Positions 22,731 through 35,395 of a DNA stretch of 64,000 bases are shown in pieces. Origin of the DNA: Toxonevra muliebris (Eukaryota > Arthropoda > Insecta > Diptera > Pallopteridae); contig OY829326.1 in NCBI GenBank assembly GCA_963691655.1, positions 98,263,235 to 98,327,234 of the forward strand, given 5' to 3'. How positions within the stretch are numbered: the stretch's first letter is position 1; every line of letters starts with the position of its first letter. Position numbers and translations under genes: made by a program. Under the pieces are notes generated by a model, which had not been told where the DNA came from, did no database searches, and worked only from the letters and a program-made list of their open reading frames with translations.

Positions 22731-24740
22731 AGAGAGTCAAATTCACTAGCCAGAGATATTCTTTGTTTGAACTCTAAGGAAATACATCTAACTCATAGCT
22801 TCATACATAGCTTTTTAAAGGATTAGTTTAAAGCATAGACCTGGAAATAAAAGTGTAACATTTCTTTGACTTAAATCTTTTAATACGTAGAGCCAAGCTT
22901 CAACCAAGGCCGAGATTCAACTTCAAAACTCTCCTTCAATACGTCCTTTATCTCATGTATTTACATATGTTACATACGAGTACTTACAATAAAAAAGAAA
23001 GAAAGAAATCACATCGCCTTCATAAATTCATTAAGCTAATTTCTTTACATACCATAATAAATAAACCCTTTCAATAGCATTCATTCATTTATTTGTAACG
23101 ACACTACATACCTTACACCTACATACCTTACCCTTCTAATGCATTTTCTTCTTCTTTTTTGTATAAACTTTAACCATACATACTGTATGTACATATCTAC
23201 CAGAGAATGAATTATGTACCCATCGGAACAATATAAATTTCTCAGAAGTGTGAACATCATTTTTCATAAATTTAACAACAATAAAAATGAAATCTACAAA
23301 TATTACCACAGCAGGGGTGGAAGAAGAAGAATGCAGTCAGTTGTGTATTGGAACCCTCGCAAAATTTAACTCTAATTTGAAGGATACAAAAACGAATTCA
23401 AATACAAAAAAGGAAAAAAAAATGGAAGAAAAAGTCTCCTGAGGTTTATGTCTAGTGCAACCAGGGGCATCTTCAACATAACCTCACCCTCTGCAACTGC
23501 AGTAACGACAATAAGAATAACGAAATGTTTACTAGACCGCGGCGCTAGCACAACAATAACAAACCAATTACAGTTATATTGGCCGCATATTAAAAATCGA
23601 ATGAGAAACACATCTGTCGCGTCTGTGATGCCAATGCGATCTCAGATGAGAGAGCGAACGATGCCTTTGAAAGGTTTTTTTTTACAAATTTTTCGCAACT
23701 GTTTCAAAAAAAACAACAAAAAACCTAACCTTTAACAAAAAGAAATGTTTAACAAATTTCTGCTGGTGAAATTCCCAACAGTTTTTGATAATTGTTGTAT
23801 GTGTGGACTCATATGGGGAGGAGGCAGGGAGTAGACTAGTAACAACTAACAACAACAGCAGCCAGTGTAGCAGAAGCTGGTCTCACCGGCGCATAAGTGT
23901 GCTTCTTCTTTAACAAAGAACTTTCTTTGTATGCTTATGGTCTGATGAATATGCGGGGTAGTCAGCGGGGCTTACTATGTACAGGCATACATACATATGT
24001 AGGTATAGTAGGATAGTATGGGGTGTTAACCTGGGGTTCGTTGTTGCGAAATATGATTATGAAATGATTATTATAATTATTATTGTTCCTTTTGTGTGTG
24101 AGTGTGTGTGTATTTTTTGTTGCTGGTTTCTTAGTTAGTTAGATGGTTGTTGGTTGAGTTTGCTTGCCTTCATTTTTGCTCACAGATGTTCTTAACTGTT
24201 GTTGTACATATGAATATGGTTCCTTTTGTGTTGACAATGTTTTGTATCCCAAAAAACTGTTATGAAGATAGTTAATAAAAATGAAATTAGGGCGTAGGTT
24301 GTGTTAATTTTGTTGTTGCCGTTATTTGGTTAGAACTTTCAACATTTGTGTTCGTCAAATGGAAGGCGTTGAAAATCCTCTTAAGGTAAACTATGCATTA
24401 TTAATGAGCCACTGAGTTGGCATAATAAGGTGCACGGAATTAAGTTGAAATGCCTAATTTGAGGTTATGTTAAAGGTGGAGAAGGTGTTAATATTTGTTT
24501 TTGTTTCTTTTTTTTTTTTTTTTCCAAACTGAAAAATTTTATGAAGTGAAATGGTTTAGGTAACTTAATATTCTGGAAAATGTATTAATAAACTGAAATA
24601 ACTTGAGTTTCTCAACTTTGATTATAAAGTTTATTTTATTGATAAATTTAGGTTAGGGTTATATTTTTTCAGCTTTTTAACTCAGACATCACCAAAAATA
24701 TTTCTTTATTTCTCTTCAATTAGGACACCACCGAACTGCC
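22731..24740. other. Intergenic sequence, no gene seen
   Basis: I find no protein family, tRNA or inverted-repeat element. The region includes AT-rich sequence, a GTGTGTGAGTGTGTGTG tract near 24,093-24,110 and a T run near 24,508-24,524. Open frames of 79 and 95 codons on opposite strands at 23,372-23,735 overlap each other and have no recognisable domain. Confidence 0.5.
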
Positions 24741-25390
24741 TCGGGTTCAACTCCCAAACGGTGTATAATTGCTATAATAAATAGTGAAAAGAAAATAATA
24801 AGTAAAGCCACTTTGGTGGCTTAGTGAAACTGGTGCTTCTAAAAGTTCGTTTCCTCTGCTAGAGAAAACGAATCCAACAACCTGAAAACTTAATGTTGAA
24901 ACGGAGTTCTCGAACCAGGCGAAGGTGAGAAGGCAAACAGGACACATGAAAAATCACCAAGCAGATATGGCCAGAGAACAACCCCAAACGCTCTAAGAAG
25001 CTACCATCTTTTAGTAGAAGACAAATTTACAAAGGCATGACAGTATTAACTGGCCATTGTTTTATAGGTGCACACGCAGCTAGATTGGGTGCGCCCTCAA
25101 ATGACTTCTGCAGAAGTTGCAGGGATGAAGAGGAGGAAGAATCCATTTCACACTTCTTATGCTTCTGCCAAGCCTTGGCAATCTGTAAAATTTCCTAGAC
25201 GACCTGTCCGACTTGGGGTCAACTGACCTAAGAAACCTACTTAATTATATAACAAAGTCCAAGTGGTTTGATTATTCTTGGTTTTCAGTGTTAAAGGGGG
25301 TGGATGGATTCAGCATCCAAAAGGTAAAACAACGGGGTGTATTCTGCCTAAGTGTGTCCTAATGGGCAGCCTAACCTCACCTAACCTTCT
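24741..25390 (+). mobile_element. Non-LTR retrotransposon relic, C-terminal end and 3' terminus
   Basis: The clearest block, near 25,050-25,180 in broken frames, reads LTGHCFIGAHAARLGAPSND, then FCRSCRDEEEEESISHFLCF. This is the L-T-G-H and C-x2-C...E...H...C pattern of insect RNase H-bearing non-LTR ORFs. A following piece LLNYITKSKWF near 25,235 is the usual C terminus. The 3' end reads GCCTAAGTGTGTCC near 25,347 and ACCTCACCTAACC to about 25,387. That terminus resembles the SINE tail at 12,707-12,757. Frame shifts and stops show it is dead. Confidence 0.7.
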
Positions 25391-26238
25391 TTTCAAAACA
25401 AAAATTGCTTTATCTGTGATGTGTGAAATTAAAGTTCTACTTAACAGTTGTAACTAATATCAAAGTATCCAAGGCATTGTAAGCTTTTGGTTAGTTGTCA
25501 ATTTTTTTGGCAAATTATGTGGTATAGTTCCATGTAAAGTCTAATAGGTCTATACGGTTATAGTAAATTTTTGTTGAAAAACATTGGGACTGTTGGTATG
25601 GTTACTTTACACACATCCAAGAAATAAACCTCTTGGCCAAAACACTAGATTGGAACAAAAATAGATTGGCAACGAAATCGTGAGGAATCAAATTTCGAGA
25701 TAGAACTTTACCATGACGGGTCCAATATGAACTGCAGAGCTGGAGTCAACTCAGAACACCTCAGTATCGACCATCTAGAGAAACTTGCCAAACTTCAAGA
25801 TTGGGCTATTATTGTTAACATTATGTTTATTCACAGACAACCAAGCGAATATTAAATTTCTACGATTAGAGGCTAATATTTTCTAAATTAGTTCAATGCA
25901 GAAAGTTGCTCACCTCACTTAGACAAAGACTTGAATTTGAGATTCAAGTCATTTCACATCACATGAAAAAAATTAGAGAGGATAGGATTAACTCTAGGCA
26001 TTGCAATTCCCCAAAGCAAAATAAGGGCGAATATACATTTTCACTTCCTCGCCCTTGCTTACCATATAGCAGATGGAAAAACTTTTCAGTAGTGTTGCCT
26101 AAAAAATTGGGAAAAAAATTATAGTTTCGATAGTCTCGATATTTTTTAAGTTAAAATAATTTATATGCAAAAATATTTTTAACCAAAATATAAAAGAAAT
26201 TTTTTTATTTAATTTCAATTTATATATTGTATGTACCT
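25391..26238. other. Intergenic sequence, possible retroelement debris
   Basis: No gene is supported. A segment near 25,660-25,760 (CGAGATAGAACTTTACCATGACG and following bases) could be the start of an RNase H block of another LINE fragment, but is too decayed to be certain. Confidence 0.35.
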
Positions 26239-27217
26239 TAGAGTGCCATTAATTTCCGAAAGTCAGAAAAATTTCCGCGTCACCTCCTCGTTCGTTTTAC
26301 TCAAAAAATAATCTGTGTAAAATTTCAGGTCAATTGGATAAGGGGAAGTGGTGCCCCAAGAGCTCCAAAATTTGGAAATAACGGTTATATTTGGTTCTTT
26401 ATATCTCAGACATTTTTGATTTTACATAAAAACTGTCTTGCAGACATAACTTAGTAAACTTTGATTTTCGAATTTTATAATTTCAGTTCGTGTTTGCTAA
26501 AACAAAAAGACAGAAAGACCCAAAAAAGTATACCAAAAAACATTATTAACAAAATATTTACCAATTACAGTGACTGGGACTGACACAATCACTGGAACAT
26601 TCACCTCGTTTGTAACTACATTTTTTTTTATTAATACAAAGATACCATTATTTGGAGTGGGAATCATGAGAACAGGGTCACAAAAACCTTTCGAGTGCTG
26701 GCGAGTATTTTGAGTTACTCGATGTTCATTTTGATGGATAAACAGGTCCCAGCCCACTTTTGGACAGAAAAATTTGATTTTATATTCCAATGAACGACTA
26801 TGCAGGTGTTACTATGTTTTTTTTTAGCGAATAAGTAAAAAAAAGCAGTTGTGCGGACATTTGTACATTGCTAGATTTGATCAGATAACATTATCTTATT
26901 TTTTCTTTTATTCAATAGTTATGAGGAATACCGAAAAAATTTATATGACTGAATTATTCCTCTTTGACAGATCTATAAATTTTGGAAAGACAGTTTTTAT
27001 GTAGAATGAAAAATCTCAAAGATATAAAAAATGAAATATGAATTTTGTCCACAAAAACCATTTTTTCCAAATTTTAGAGGTGTTGGGGCACCACCTCCCC
27101 TGCGGGGACCTGAAATTTTATACAGATGACTTTTTGAGTAAAACGAACCGATCGAGGGGGTGCCATCAATAGATTTTTCGAATAAAAAAATTCTCCATAT
27201 AGCTTAATGGCACCCTA
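26239..27217. mobile_element. Long-TIR hairpin element, TAGNGTGCCATTAA ends
   Basis: The left end TAGAGTGCCATTAA (26,239-26,252) mirrors the right end TTAATGGCACCCTA (27,204-27,217). The arms stay similar for about 200 bp. CGTTCGTTTTACTCAAAAA, TAAAATTTCAGGTC, GTGGTGCCCCAA and CCAAAATTTGGAAA on the left each have an inverted counterpart on the right. The loop of several hundred bases is AT-rich, with a 97-codon minus-strand open frame at 26,497-26,790 that matches nothing I know. The TA at the tips suggests Tc1/mariner-type mobilisation. It is similar in design to the element at 15,046-15,681, but different in sequence. Confidence 0.75.
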
Positions 27218-27688
27218 TTATTATTATGTTAAATTAAAAAACAAACAATTTAACAAATTCAAATACATATGCAGTAGTGTCCGACCGAAAAATAGCCTTC
27301 GGTTATTCGGTCTAAAAACCGAAGTTTTTCGACACATAGACACATTAATAGACTACGTAAGGCATACGTTTTAGAAATAAAATAATATTAAAACCGCTAG
27401 TGAAACCCGGATACCTTGCGTAGCAGCCCAATACTTAACCACAACGACATCACCTTTCTGAAAATATCAAAGATTGAACTAATAAAGTAAAGACTGTCAG
27501 AAGCCAATAAAGTTTTTTAGTATTAACATAGCAAAAACGCCTCCACCATCTGGTTATCATTTACCACATTAGTAGTAAGATTACCTAAATAAATACATGC
27601 ATCTATTTATGTATGCATATATGAGTCTATTTCTTATTTGGATAATAACAAATTATTACGCCGCAATTCGTAACGACAACCTGTTTTA

Positions 27689-27719
<31 letters not shown>

Positions 27720-28923
27720 TGTACCTGCATATGCATATTTGAATTTTATTTAGTTATGAGCACTAAATAACAATTGAGACAATAAGAACAACAGCGATAA
27801 CAATGAATACGAAAAAAAACTTATGAACCATGACGAAAAACTGTAAAGAATATCTACATACCTACCCACTAAAACTAAACAACCATCCTGAATAAAAAAG
27901 GATAACAATACGGAAGAAAAAGCTCAAAGCCCATTCGTTACAATTCGAAATACCACAAGTACTTAAATGCCAAACAGAGCATACAAAAAAAAGAATTAAG
28001 GGTACAAAAACATAACCATAGAAAAGGTAACTTCCAAAAAGAAAGCAAAAACAAAAGCAACAATATTGGGACACATCTGATACAGATTTGCAAAGAGTTC
28101 ACTTGAGAACTAAAAACACGAGTACTCGCATATGCATGTGAGTAGTAAATGAGTGCTTTACGGCTGTCGAGCACACAAAGGGAGAGAGATGCGCGCCTGT
28201 CTGTCAAATTGTTATAATCATGCCATATAGTGAGGAAATGATAAATTGTGCATTTGAGAGTTTTAAGGTCAATTTAGGGGTTGCCGCCGCTTTATAGTTA
28301 ACTTGTAAAAAAAGAGGGGTGAATTATGTTTATTACGAGCTAGAGAAAAAGAAAAGGAAGAACAAAAAAATAAATAAACGTAACAGGACGAACGACTTTA
28401 ACATGCCGTAAAAAAACCCTTTTGACTTGTGTTTCAATACCTTTTTTATTATTACATATGTTTATGTGTGCGTTTGAGTGTGTGTATGTAAAGCAAAACG
28501 ACAGCATTTAAAATTGTGTGTTTTTTGTTCACGCATTTGAAATTTTTATTGTTGCAGTCAAAACGTGTTACACACCAAAACACCAATTTGAATTTAGATT
28601 GTTGTAACTGGTGCTTAACCGGTAAAGAGTTGTGTGTGAGTGTGTGTGTAGAAGTGTAAGAGCACCAGTGTGAATTTTTGAAACCACTTTTAATTCTTAT
28701 TTTAATGTTTTTTTTTTGTTTTGATTCTATGCCCTACACAATAAAGGATTTCTTACCCCTACATATGAAGTAGTTTTGATACAATATTCTTAAATGGCGA
28801 ATATGAAGTCGCCAATATCAATTCTTTTACAGGAAAAGCCTAGTTCTGAACCAATAAAATTTATTCAGAAAATCTGAAACAAAATTATTAATCAAAGTTA
28901 GACCGAGCATGCAAAGAAGTACC
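27218..28923. other. Intergenic sequence with ATGT microsatellite
   Basis: No gene is supported. An ATGT tetranucleotide run occupies 27,691-27,723. GTGTGAGTGTGTGTG-type tracts occur near 28,468-28,490 and 28,632-28,650. Confidence 0.5.
27691..27723. repeat. (ATGT)n microsatellite
   Basis: About eight perfect tetranucleotide units in tandem. Confidence 0.9.
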
Positions 28924-29902
28924 AAAGGGTGATCCCACCAAAATCGAGACAACCTTCAACTCAAATATTTTGCTGAGTTATTGAGAAGAGCATAAAATTT
29001 GAAATATAAGTAGGCCATGACAAACACTATAAAGCGTTCTAAAAATATTTTTTTTGGAAGTGGTGGTGAGCATGGCCAAAGCGATAAAAAAGCAGCGCAA
29101 AAACTTCTGTTGTTTTATAAACAAGATCCAAAGATTTCCTCCTGTCGCAAAAAAAATTAAAAAATCTCCATCGTTTGTTCAAAAAGTTAAAAAACGAAAT
29201 GGGTTAAAAAGTTTTAAAGCTCAGGTGTGCACAGATCGAGACGCAAAACAGACTTAAACTGCTAAATCACGCAGTCGCCGCCTTTATGAAAAAATACTTT
29301 CAAAATATGATTGTGTAGTAATGGACGACGAAACATACTGCTACAAAAACTTTGAATACATTCCTGGACTAGATTTTTGTACTCCAATTAGTCGCCAAGC
29401 ACCTCCAAGTTTGCACCTGCAGTCTAAAATCAAAAACTTTTATAATGAACGGAGCCATAAATGCTGAAATTTATCGAATAGAATGTTTGGAAAAACGCCT
29501 CATGCCTTGTGTGAGATCTCACAATGTTAAATCACTCTTCTGGCTCGACCTAGCAAGTTGCGATTATTCTGAATCTACCTTGGAATATTATAAAAGTAAT
29601 AATATTGATTTTGTTCCAAGAAACCACAATCCACCAAATAGCCAAGAACTTAGACCAATAGAGGTATATTGGTCAATTGTAAAAGGCATTTTGAAAAAGA
29701 CAGGCGAAGCGTTTACATACAAAGAATAGTTTCGTTCCAAGTGGTCCTTGGTCTCCAGAAAAGTAAATAAAGTACTCTTGCAAAAGTTAATGACTCGAGT
29801 CAGACAAAAGGTTCAGGATTTTGCTTATGGATTAAGTTTTTAATAATTTTAATAGCTTTTTGAATAATGAAAGTTATCCCGGTTTTAGCGTGCTCACCCT
29901 TT
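28924..29902 (+). mobile_element. DD37E Tc1/mariner-type transposon copy, decayed
   Basis: The ends AAAGGGTGATCCCACCAAAA (28,924 on) and the inverted TTTTAGCGTGCTCACCCTTT (to 29,902) form diverged terminal repeats sharing AAAGGGTGA. The plus strand encodes a transposase in pieces. A DNA-binding part includes KKRNGLKSFKAQVCTDRDAK (about 29,185-29,245). First catalytic Asp is in MDDETY (29,321-29,338). The second is in WLDLASCDY (Asp codon 29,547-29,549). The Glu is in ELRPIEVYW (codon 29,661-29,663). The last two are in one open frame of 94 codons, 37 residues apart, giving DD37E. A stop near 29,255 and a shift after the first Asp make it inactive. Confidence 0.85.
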
Positions 29903-30960
29903 AGCAGTGTACTAACAAATTGTCTTAGCGTTTGAACAAAACCTACCTTTAATCAAACAACCATTAACCTAACCTAGCTCACTAGCACAGGTGCTAAAAT
30001 AAGTTTAGTTAGCAATACATACATATAAGTACTACATCATCATACCATCAGCTTGAAGAAGATCGAAGACATCTGAATATAGGCTACTACCACAATTACG
30101 GCAAAACAGTGCATGAAGGGTCTAGGCCGAGCTTTTCGCATTCATTCCTGTTGTTCCAGCCAAATCTGAATGACGAATTTAAAAAAAAAGGTGGTGCCGG
30201 TAAAAAATTTGTATTTGCAATTTTTGACTTTGTATCAAATCTGGCCAGCCTGTGTAATAGCCCAGCAGACTAACACTATGCCAAAGTTTTTGAACATTCC
30301 ATTTATACATCTTTATTCTTTCAACTTTATTGTCGTCGCCAACATGAAGTGGATTTGCATTCCGAGCCTTAGTTTGAGATTTCAGTGCAAGCATTTTCTA
30401 TGAAATCTAGGTCGCCGCACACACAGAGAGAGAAAGAGAGAGAGAGAGAAACAAGGAGACTTCGATTGCTTTAGACGAAGGAATGCAAGGATAGACTATG
30501 ATCTCACCCGTTAATGAGGATATCACGAACTATACCTTATGTTTTCTGTACTGTGCATTAAAATCTTCTTATGCGGATTACAAGTAATATAAAAACTCCG
30601 ATAGTTTTAAGCAACAAAAAAAAAACAAATTTTTTTGACCATCTAATTCAGGACACCCCATGAACAAAATTCAAAAATTCATAATGTCAAAACCAAACAA
30701 ATTTGGTATAATTTTAAAAATTTTGGCACAAAAATAATTTGTGTGGATACAAAAGCAGCTGAAATTTTTCACAAAAATGTTGGATCGTTCGATTTATCGA
30801 GGAAATTTTTGGTATCATTTTTTAATCAATATTTGGAAAGCTAAAAATTTTGCCAGTTTTCCTGCTGAGACTGTCAGTCAACCAACTATGGGAGCCCGCC
30901 CCCTTATTATGCACCCTAGAGCAAGTTTAAGGGGTTAAAACGTGTTGGTTACAAGGTTTG
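29903..30960. other. Intergenic sequence, no gene seen
   Basis: No coding or repeat family is recognised. A GA run lies at about 30,423-30,450. Short open frames on both strands around 30,170-30,400 overlap and have no family match. Confidence 0.45.
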
Positions 30961-30962
30961 GT

Positions 30963-31042
30963 TTAAGTGGCTGTCCAGGGACACACTTAGGCCAGAAGGA
31001 CTCATTGTGATATCACATGGTTGGACCTATAGTTTAGTTTAA
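30963..31042 (-). mobile_element. SINE tail fragment
   Basis: Read on the minus strand this is AAACTATAGGTCCAACCATG followed by GTGATATCACAATGAG, then GGCCTAAGTGTGTCCCTGGA and CAGCC. It aligns along its whole length with the tail of the SINE at about 12,680-12,750 (AAACTGTAGGTCCAACTATG onward). The tRNA head and body are absent, as expected from 5' truncation. Confidence 0.75.
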
Positions 31043-33314
31043 CGAAATTTTTTTTTTCTTTTTTTAATTAAATTCTCGCAGCTCCCCAGAGCTATTTTGT
31101 TATTTTCTCTTGCTGAGACTGTCAGACAGCCAACAGACTAAATATAAATTCTTGAAGCATTTTTCCATTATAGCTTGCCAAATATGAGGAAAATTGTATC
31201 TTTAAGCTTAGTTTGTGGCGAAACCAAAACAGGCTAATTAAAACTGACTTCAGATTTGAGTTCAGCGACCTAACATTTAATAGCACACTCATCAAAATCA
31301 GAGCGTTCCTTCTTCAATTTTGTCCCGTCGTTGTATAGGATCAAAATAGCTCAAATGGGCAAAAAGGCAAGCACTAAGCAAATGCTTAGAATGTTCTGTT
31401 CTACTTAAAACCTTAGAAAAAAATTAAAGTGATAAAGAGTTAAAAATAGGCATGGCATCAATACCACATTCATAATGCAGGGTATATGCCGAGCTGTGCT
31501 GACTGGTTTATTAAGGTTTTGTTTTTGCATTCCTTTCATAGTTTTATTGTTTTTTTGTTCGGGCGCGTATGACAAGTCCGATTAGGGTTGTTATTGTTAC
31601 TGCTATTATTATAGTCGTTATGGTGTTGTTGGTGTTACTATTGTTGGCGTTTGGTTGTGTTGTGAATTTTGATGAGCTTGGCGGAAATGTCAACACAACA
31701 ATCTATTTTATGCTTATGCATTTACGATTTTTTCATTTTACTTTTAAATGGTGTCATATGTTTTTATCACACACATTCTGTATGCCAATTTCAATGATAT
31801 TCGAGAGCAAACTGGCAGCCCTTGTTGAAATGAACAATAACAAATATTGCATGCATATCAAATTGTAATTTGAGAAATGCAACGTGTGCTGCTGCTGCTC
31901 TGGGATATAGAGGGGTGCAAAGTGTAACGGGGCTTAAGCTATGATAAAATCACATCTCCTGAAGGATTCAGCTTGCAATTAACGAGATAACGAGATTTTT
32001 GAGGTTTTTGGCAATCATATTTAGAATTACCTGTGCTTTTTTTATTTAAAAATATTCGCATTACATTCTGAATAGATATACACACATATACATACAATAG
32101 ACATTTGATGCTATTTCTATTTTCTCAATAATCACTTAATTACTATGCAGGCAAGTGACATGCTTACATCTCACGCATATTCATCACATCACATCCATTA
32201 CCACGCCCTCGTCGTACCATTTTCAGCAGCGACATCACTCGCACAATGAATAGAAAAATAATATGATTACGCATACAAATATCAACAACAGAAAATAAAA
32301 ACAATAACAACATCACGGCAATAAATGTAACTAAAAAACAAAAAGAGTTGGGCGGAAGTTAACGCCCACTTCCGCAGGAATTTCCCAACTCACTATTCGC
32401 TCTCTCTATCTCAAATGTCACAAAGTATTTCGAGAATGCAGTGCATAATATACATAACTCAGCATTTCCGCTGCGTTTTTCCAGCTTATCATAGCTTCGA
32501 TAATATTTCTTTTAGCTACACGTGCAAAAACGTGCACGTGCCAACACGTGCCACATACGCGATAAGGCCGTCAAGGTCCATTCTACTTGATGTTTGAGAA
32601 ACTGAGATTAGAAATGATGTGTCAACTACACACACACGTAAACCGGTGAGACATGATGGTACGCATGAGCTGATGGTATCTTGTTTTGGTGACAGTAACA
32701 CTCGTGTCTTTAATTCCATAGAAACGTTCCCAAAGGATGCTGCCTACTACTGCAGCACAATCACTAAAATCTGCAGCTAATGCATGCATTACAATTGGCC
32801 TTCCAAAATCCACTTACACTATACTGTGACATCTTAATTCAGTGTTTTGAACCACTGCATGCACATGGTATTACGAGTATGTCTGTCTTTGACAAGTACT
32901 CATAGTTGTTGTCGCCGCCTATGATTTTATTATTGTTGTTGTTGGATTGATATGCGGCACGAGTCATTTAATTATTGATTAGGTATTTTATTATTGTTGT
33001 TATTCTTTTATAATATACATTAAAAGATTACGAAGAATAAACTCCAATTACTTCCACAAAAAACTTATCCAGTGGTGGGAATATCTTAAAAATCGCTTAA
33101 TTATTAGAGATGGCTTTCCTTACTGATTTTCTGCCTTTAAACTCAATAAATTGTCGAAAAAATTAATATACTTAGAAAATGTAAGATTTGGATTTATTCA
33201 CTCAATCGTTTATAACTCTTTTCTTCCGACTGATTTTATTTTTTTGCGTAAAAGTTTCAGCTTTACGTACAAAAAGAGAAATCAAACGTTTGTCATCGTT
33301 TTTTATTTTGCCAT
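31043..33314. other. Intergenic sequence, no gene seen
   Basis: I see no gene. The stretch includes TTG/TTA-rich sequence at 31,585-31,660, which opens a hydrophobic frame of 99 codons of simple-sequence origin. It also holds CAA-rich sequence at 32,280-32,330. Confidence 0.45.
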
Positions 33315-33424
33315 TTCACAAGCTGTCTTTTTCGGTGTCGTATCCTCTCATCGGTTTTAAATTCTCTAATTTTTCATACAAAAAATACGACATGATTATT
33401 CGACAGTATATGACAGCTTGTGAA
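33315..33424. mobile_element. Very short hairpin MITE
   Basis: TTCACAAGCTGTC (33,315-33,327) is repeated inverted as GACAGCTTGTGAA (33,412-33,424), a perfect 13-bp pair enclosing 84 bp. A second inner pair, TGTCGTA (33,337 area) and TACGACA (33,387 area), supports a stem. There is no open frame. It could be a minimal element or a chance palindrome; I favour an element because two nested pairs agree. Confidence 0.5.
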
Positions 33425-34756
33425 TCGGCTAATTATAAAACTATTCTTTCAAGGTGAGGTGGTAGACTTGCAGATGCCATATTGGTCCGCCATTATGCCA
33501 AATCAAAAAAGGCCTTGTTGCATTCGAAACTAGAGATAATAGCTTTTCATTTGAGCCCAAAATACCTTAACCAATTTTGGACAGGGGGGAGGTCTATATA
33601 CATATATATATTTATGTCTGGTAAATTAATAAACATTTTTATAACGTTTTCAATTAAAAGCGTTTCAATTGCAAAAACAAAATTCCCACATATACTCTTA
33701 TATATCCTACTATAAGGAGAGACAGATCGAATAAAACAATAATATACATACGTTATAAATGAGGGAAAATACAAATATAATATAATAGAAAAAGCTGAAT
33801 TTTGGTCTTCGTACATAATTGGTCAATAATAGCTTCGGTATTTATCCATAGAATTAGTTCATAAATACCAGGTTCTCTACGTAAAAGTGCAAACTTTATG
33901 TCAAAATTAAGAAATATGGCATATTTCTAGTCTTTAATTTTTTTTAATAAGTGTTCGATTTAAATTTTTGTCCAAAAAAACGTTTTTTGTTTCATATTTT
34001 GACCAATTGCACTTAAACTACTGGGTTGACTGGAAAATATTGAAAATATTTATTGGTAAATTAATTATCTTTCATCTGATACCTTTTATAATCATATTGG
34101 TTGTTGTCTTCTCGATATATGGTCAAAACAGTCAAACTACCTTCGGAAAAAACAAAAAAAAAAAATTCAAAAAATTATATCTCTAAAACCTATCTTTAAA
34201 GAAATTGCATGATGGCATTTTCAAATTAAGTGGTCTAAAGTACATAAAAGAAAAATAGTAACATCCTTACCACAAATTGGCTGTAAACTATTGTTATTTT
34301 ACCGTGGCCACAGAATCAGCCGTAAGTGAAACTTAATTTCTTTTAAAAACCTGACCTATTTTCATCGATATATTTTGAATCAGTTAACCAATTAAAAATC
34401 CGATTAGATCTTTTTGCTATCTCAATACCTTAGTATCAAGAACAACCGGACATTTCTAGCTCGAGATATGGTTTTTAAAGTGTAAAAAAGTCGAAAAATG
34501 AAGATAATTACAATATATTAAAAACTTTTCCATACAAAAAATTTAAACCCTGATTTTCGAATTCAAAGGAAGAAATTCCGTAAGAAAAATGATCTTTCAT
34601 CAAATGTAAATTTTTAGTGTCAACTAGCGTTATTAATGTAGAAAATATTAGCAAGAAATATTTCAATATTTTATAAGCAATATTAACCCATAAATATGTA
34701 AAGAAAAAGAAAATTCTATAACTGGTATATGGAACCACGCGCACTTTGTTGTTTAA
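33425..34756. other. AT-rich intergenic sequence
   Basis: No gene or named repeat is seen. The composition is very AT-rich, with several short open frames that overlap on both strands. Confidence 0.45.
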
Positions 34757-35387
34757 GTGGCTGTTCAGACGGGCGCAAGCATGAACGCCTGTCTGAATGA
34801 GGTAGAAAAAAAAGGTAGTAAGGAAAAGATAGAAACTTGTCTGCTCTTCTCTAACTACCTATTTTTTACCTGTTTCGTTTAGACAGTTTCTCACTGGTTT
34901 CGTATGAGTGCAACGAAAACACGATTTTTCACGTGATTGTTGTTGTTGAAGTTTTTGCACTCTTCCTCTTTTTAAACCTTTTTTTTTTGTTGATACTCCT
35001 CTCTACTCTTATCAGCACAAACAGGACGTAGTACAATTGAATCAAGTTCTCTCACAAAAGCAAATGAGATAAAACTGCGAGAAGTCTACTCTATGCTTGA
35101 TTGTATGTAGCCGATCTCCATGTATCATCGTTCGTTAAACACTAACAACTGCATAACTTTGTTTCTTATTAGTTTTATATAAGTGGAACGAAAACGCAAT
35201 TTCCGTTGCAAAATTTTCAATTTACAGCCCCGCTAAGGAAGTTTCACTTCAAAAAATAAATTAAGACTTCCCATCATACTAACCAGATAAAACAAACTAG
35301 CTGTGAGTAACTGAGATTTTGAATTTTTTTACATAAAATATTTCATTACTTAAAACAAATTAATAAAAAGGCCATTCAACAACAAAT

Positions 35388-35395
35388 AGTTTTAG
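35388..35395. repeat. Left 8-bp target duplication of hAT-like MITE
   Basis: AGTTTTAG here is repeated at 35,738-35,745 exactly at the other side of the element. Confidence 0.9.

Noticed and set aside
26497..26790. 97-codon minus-strand frame within the long-armed element as a transposase.
   Set aside because: No catalytic or DNA-binding motif; length and composition fit chance.
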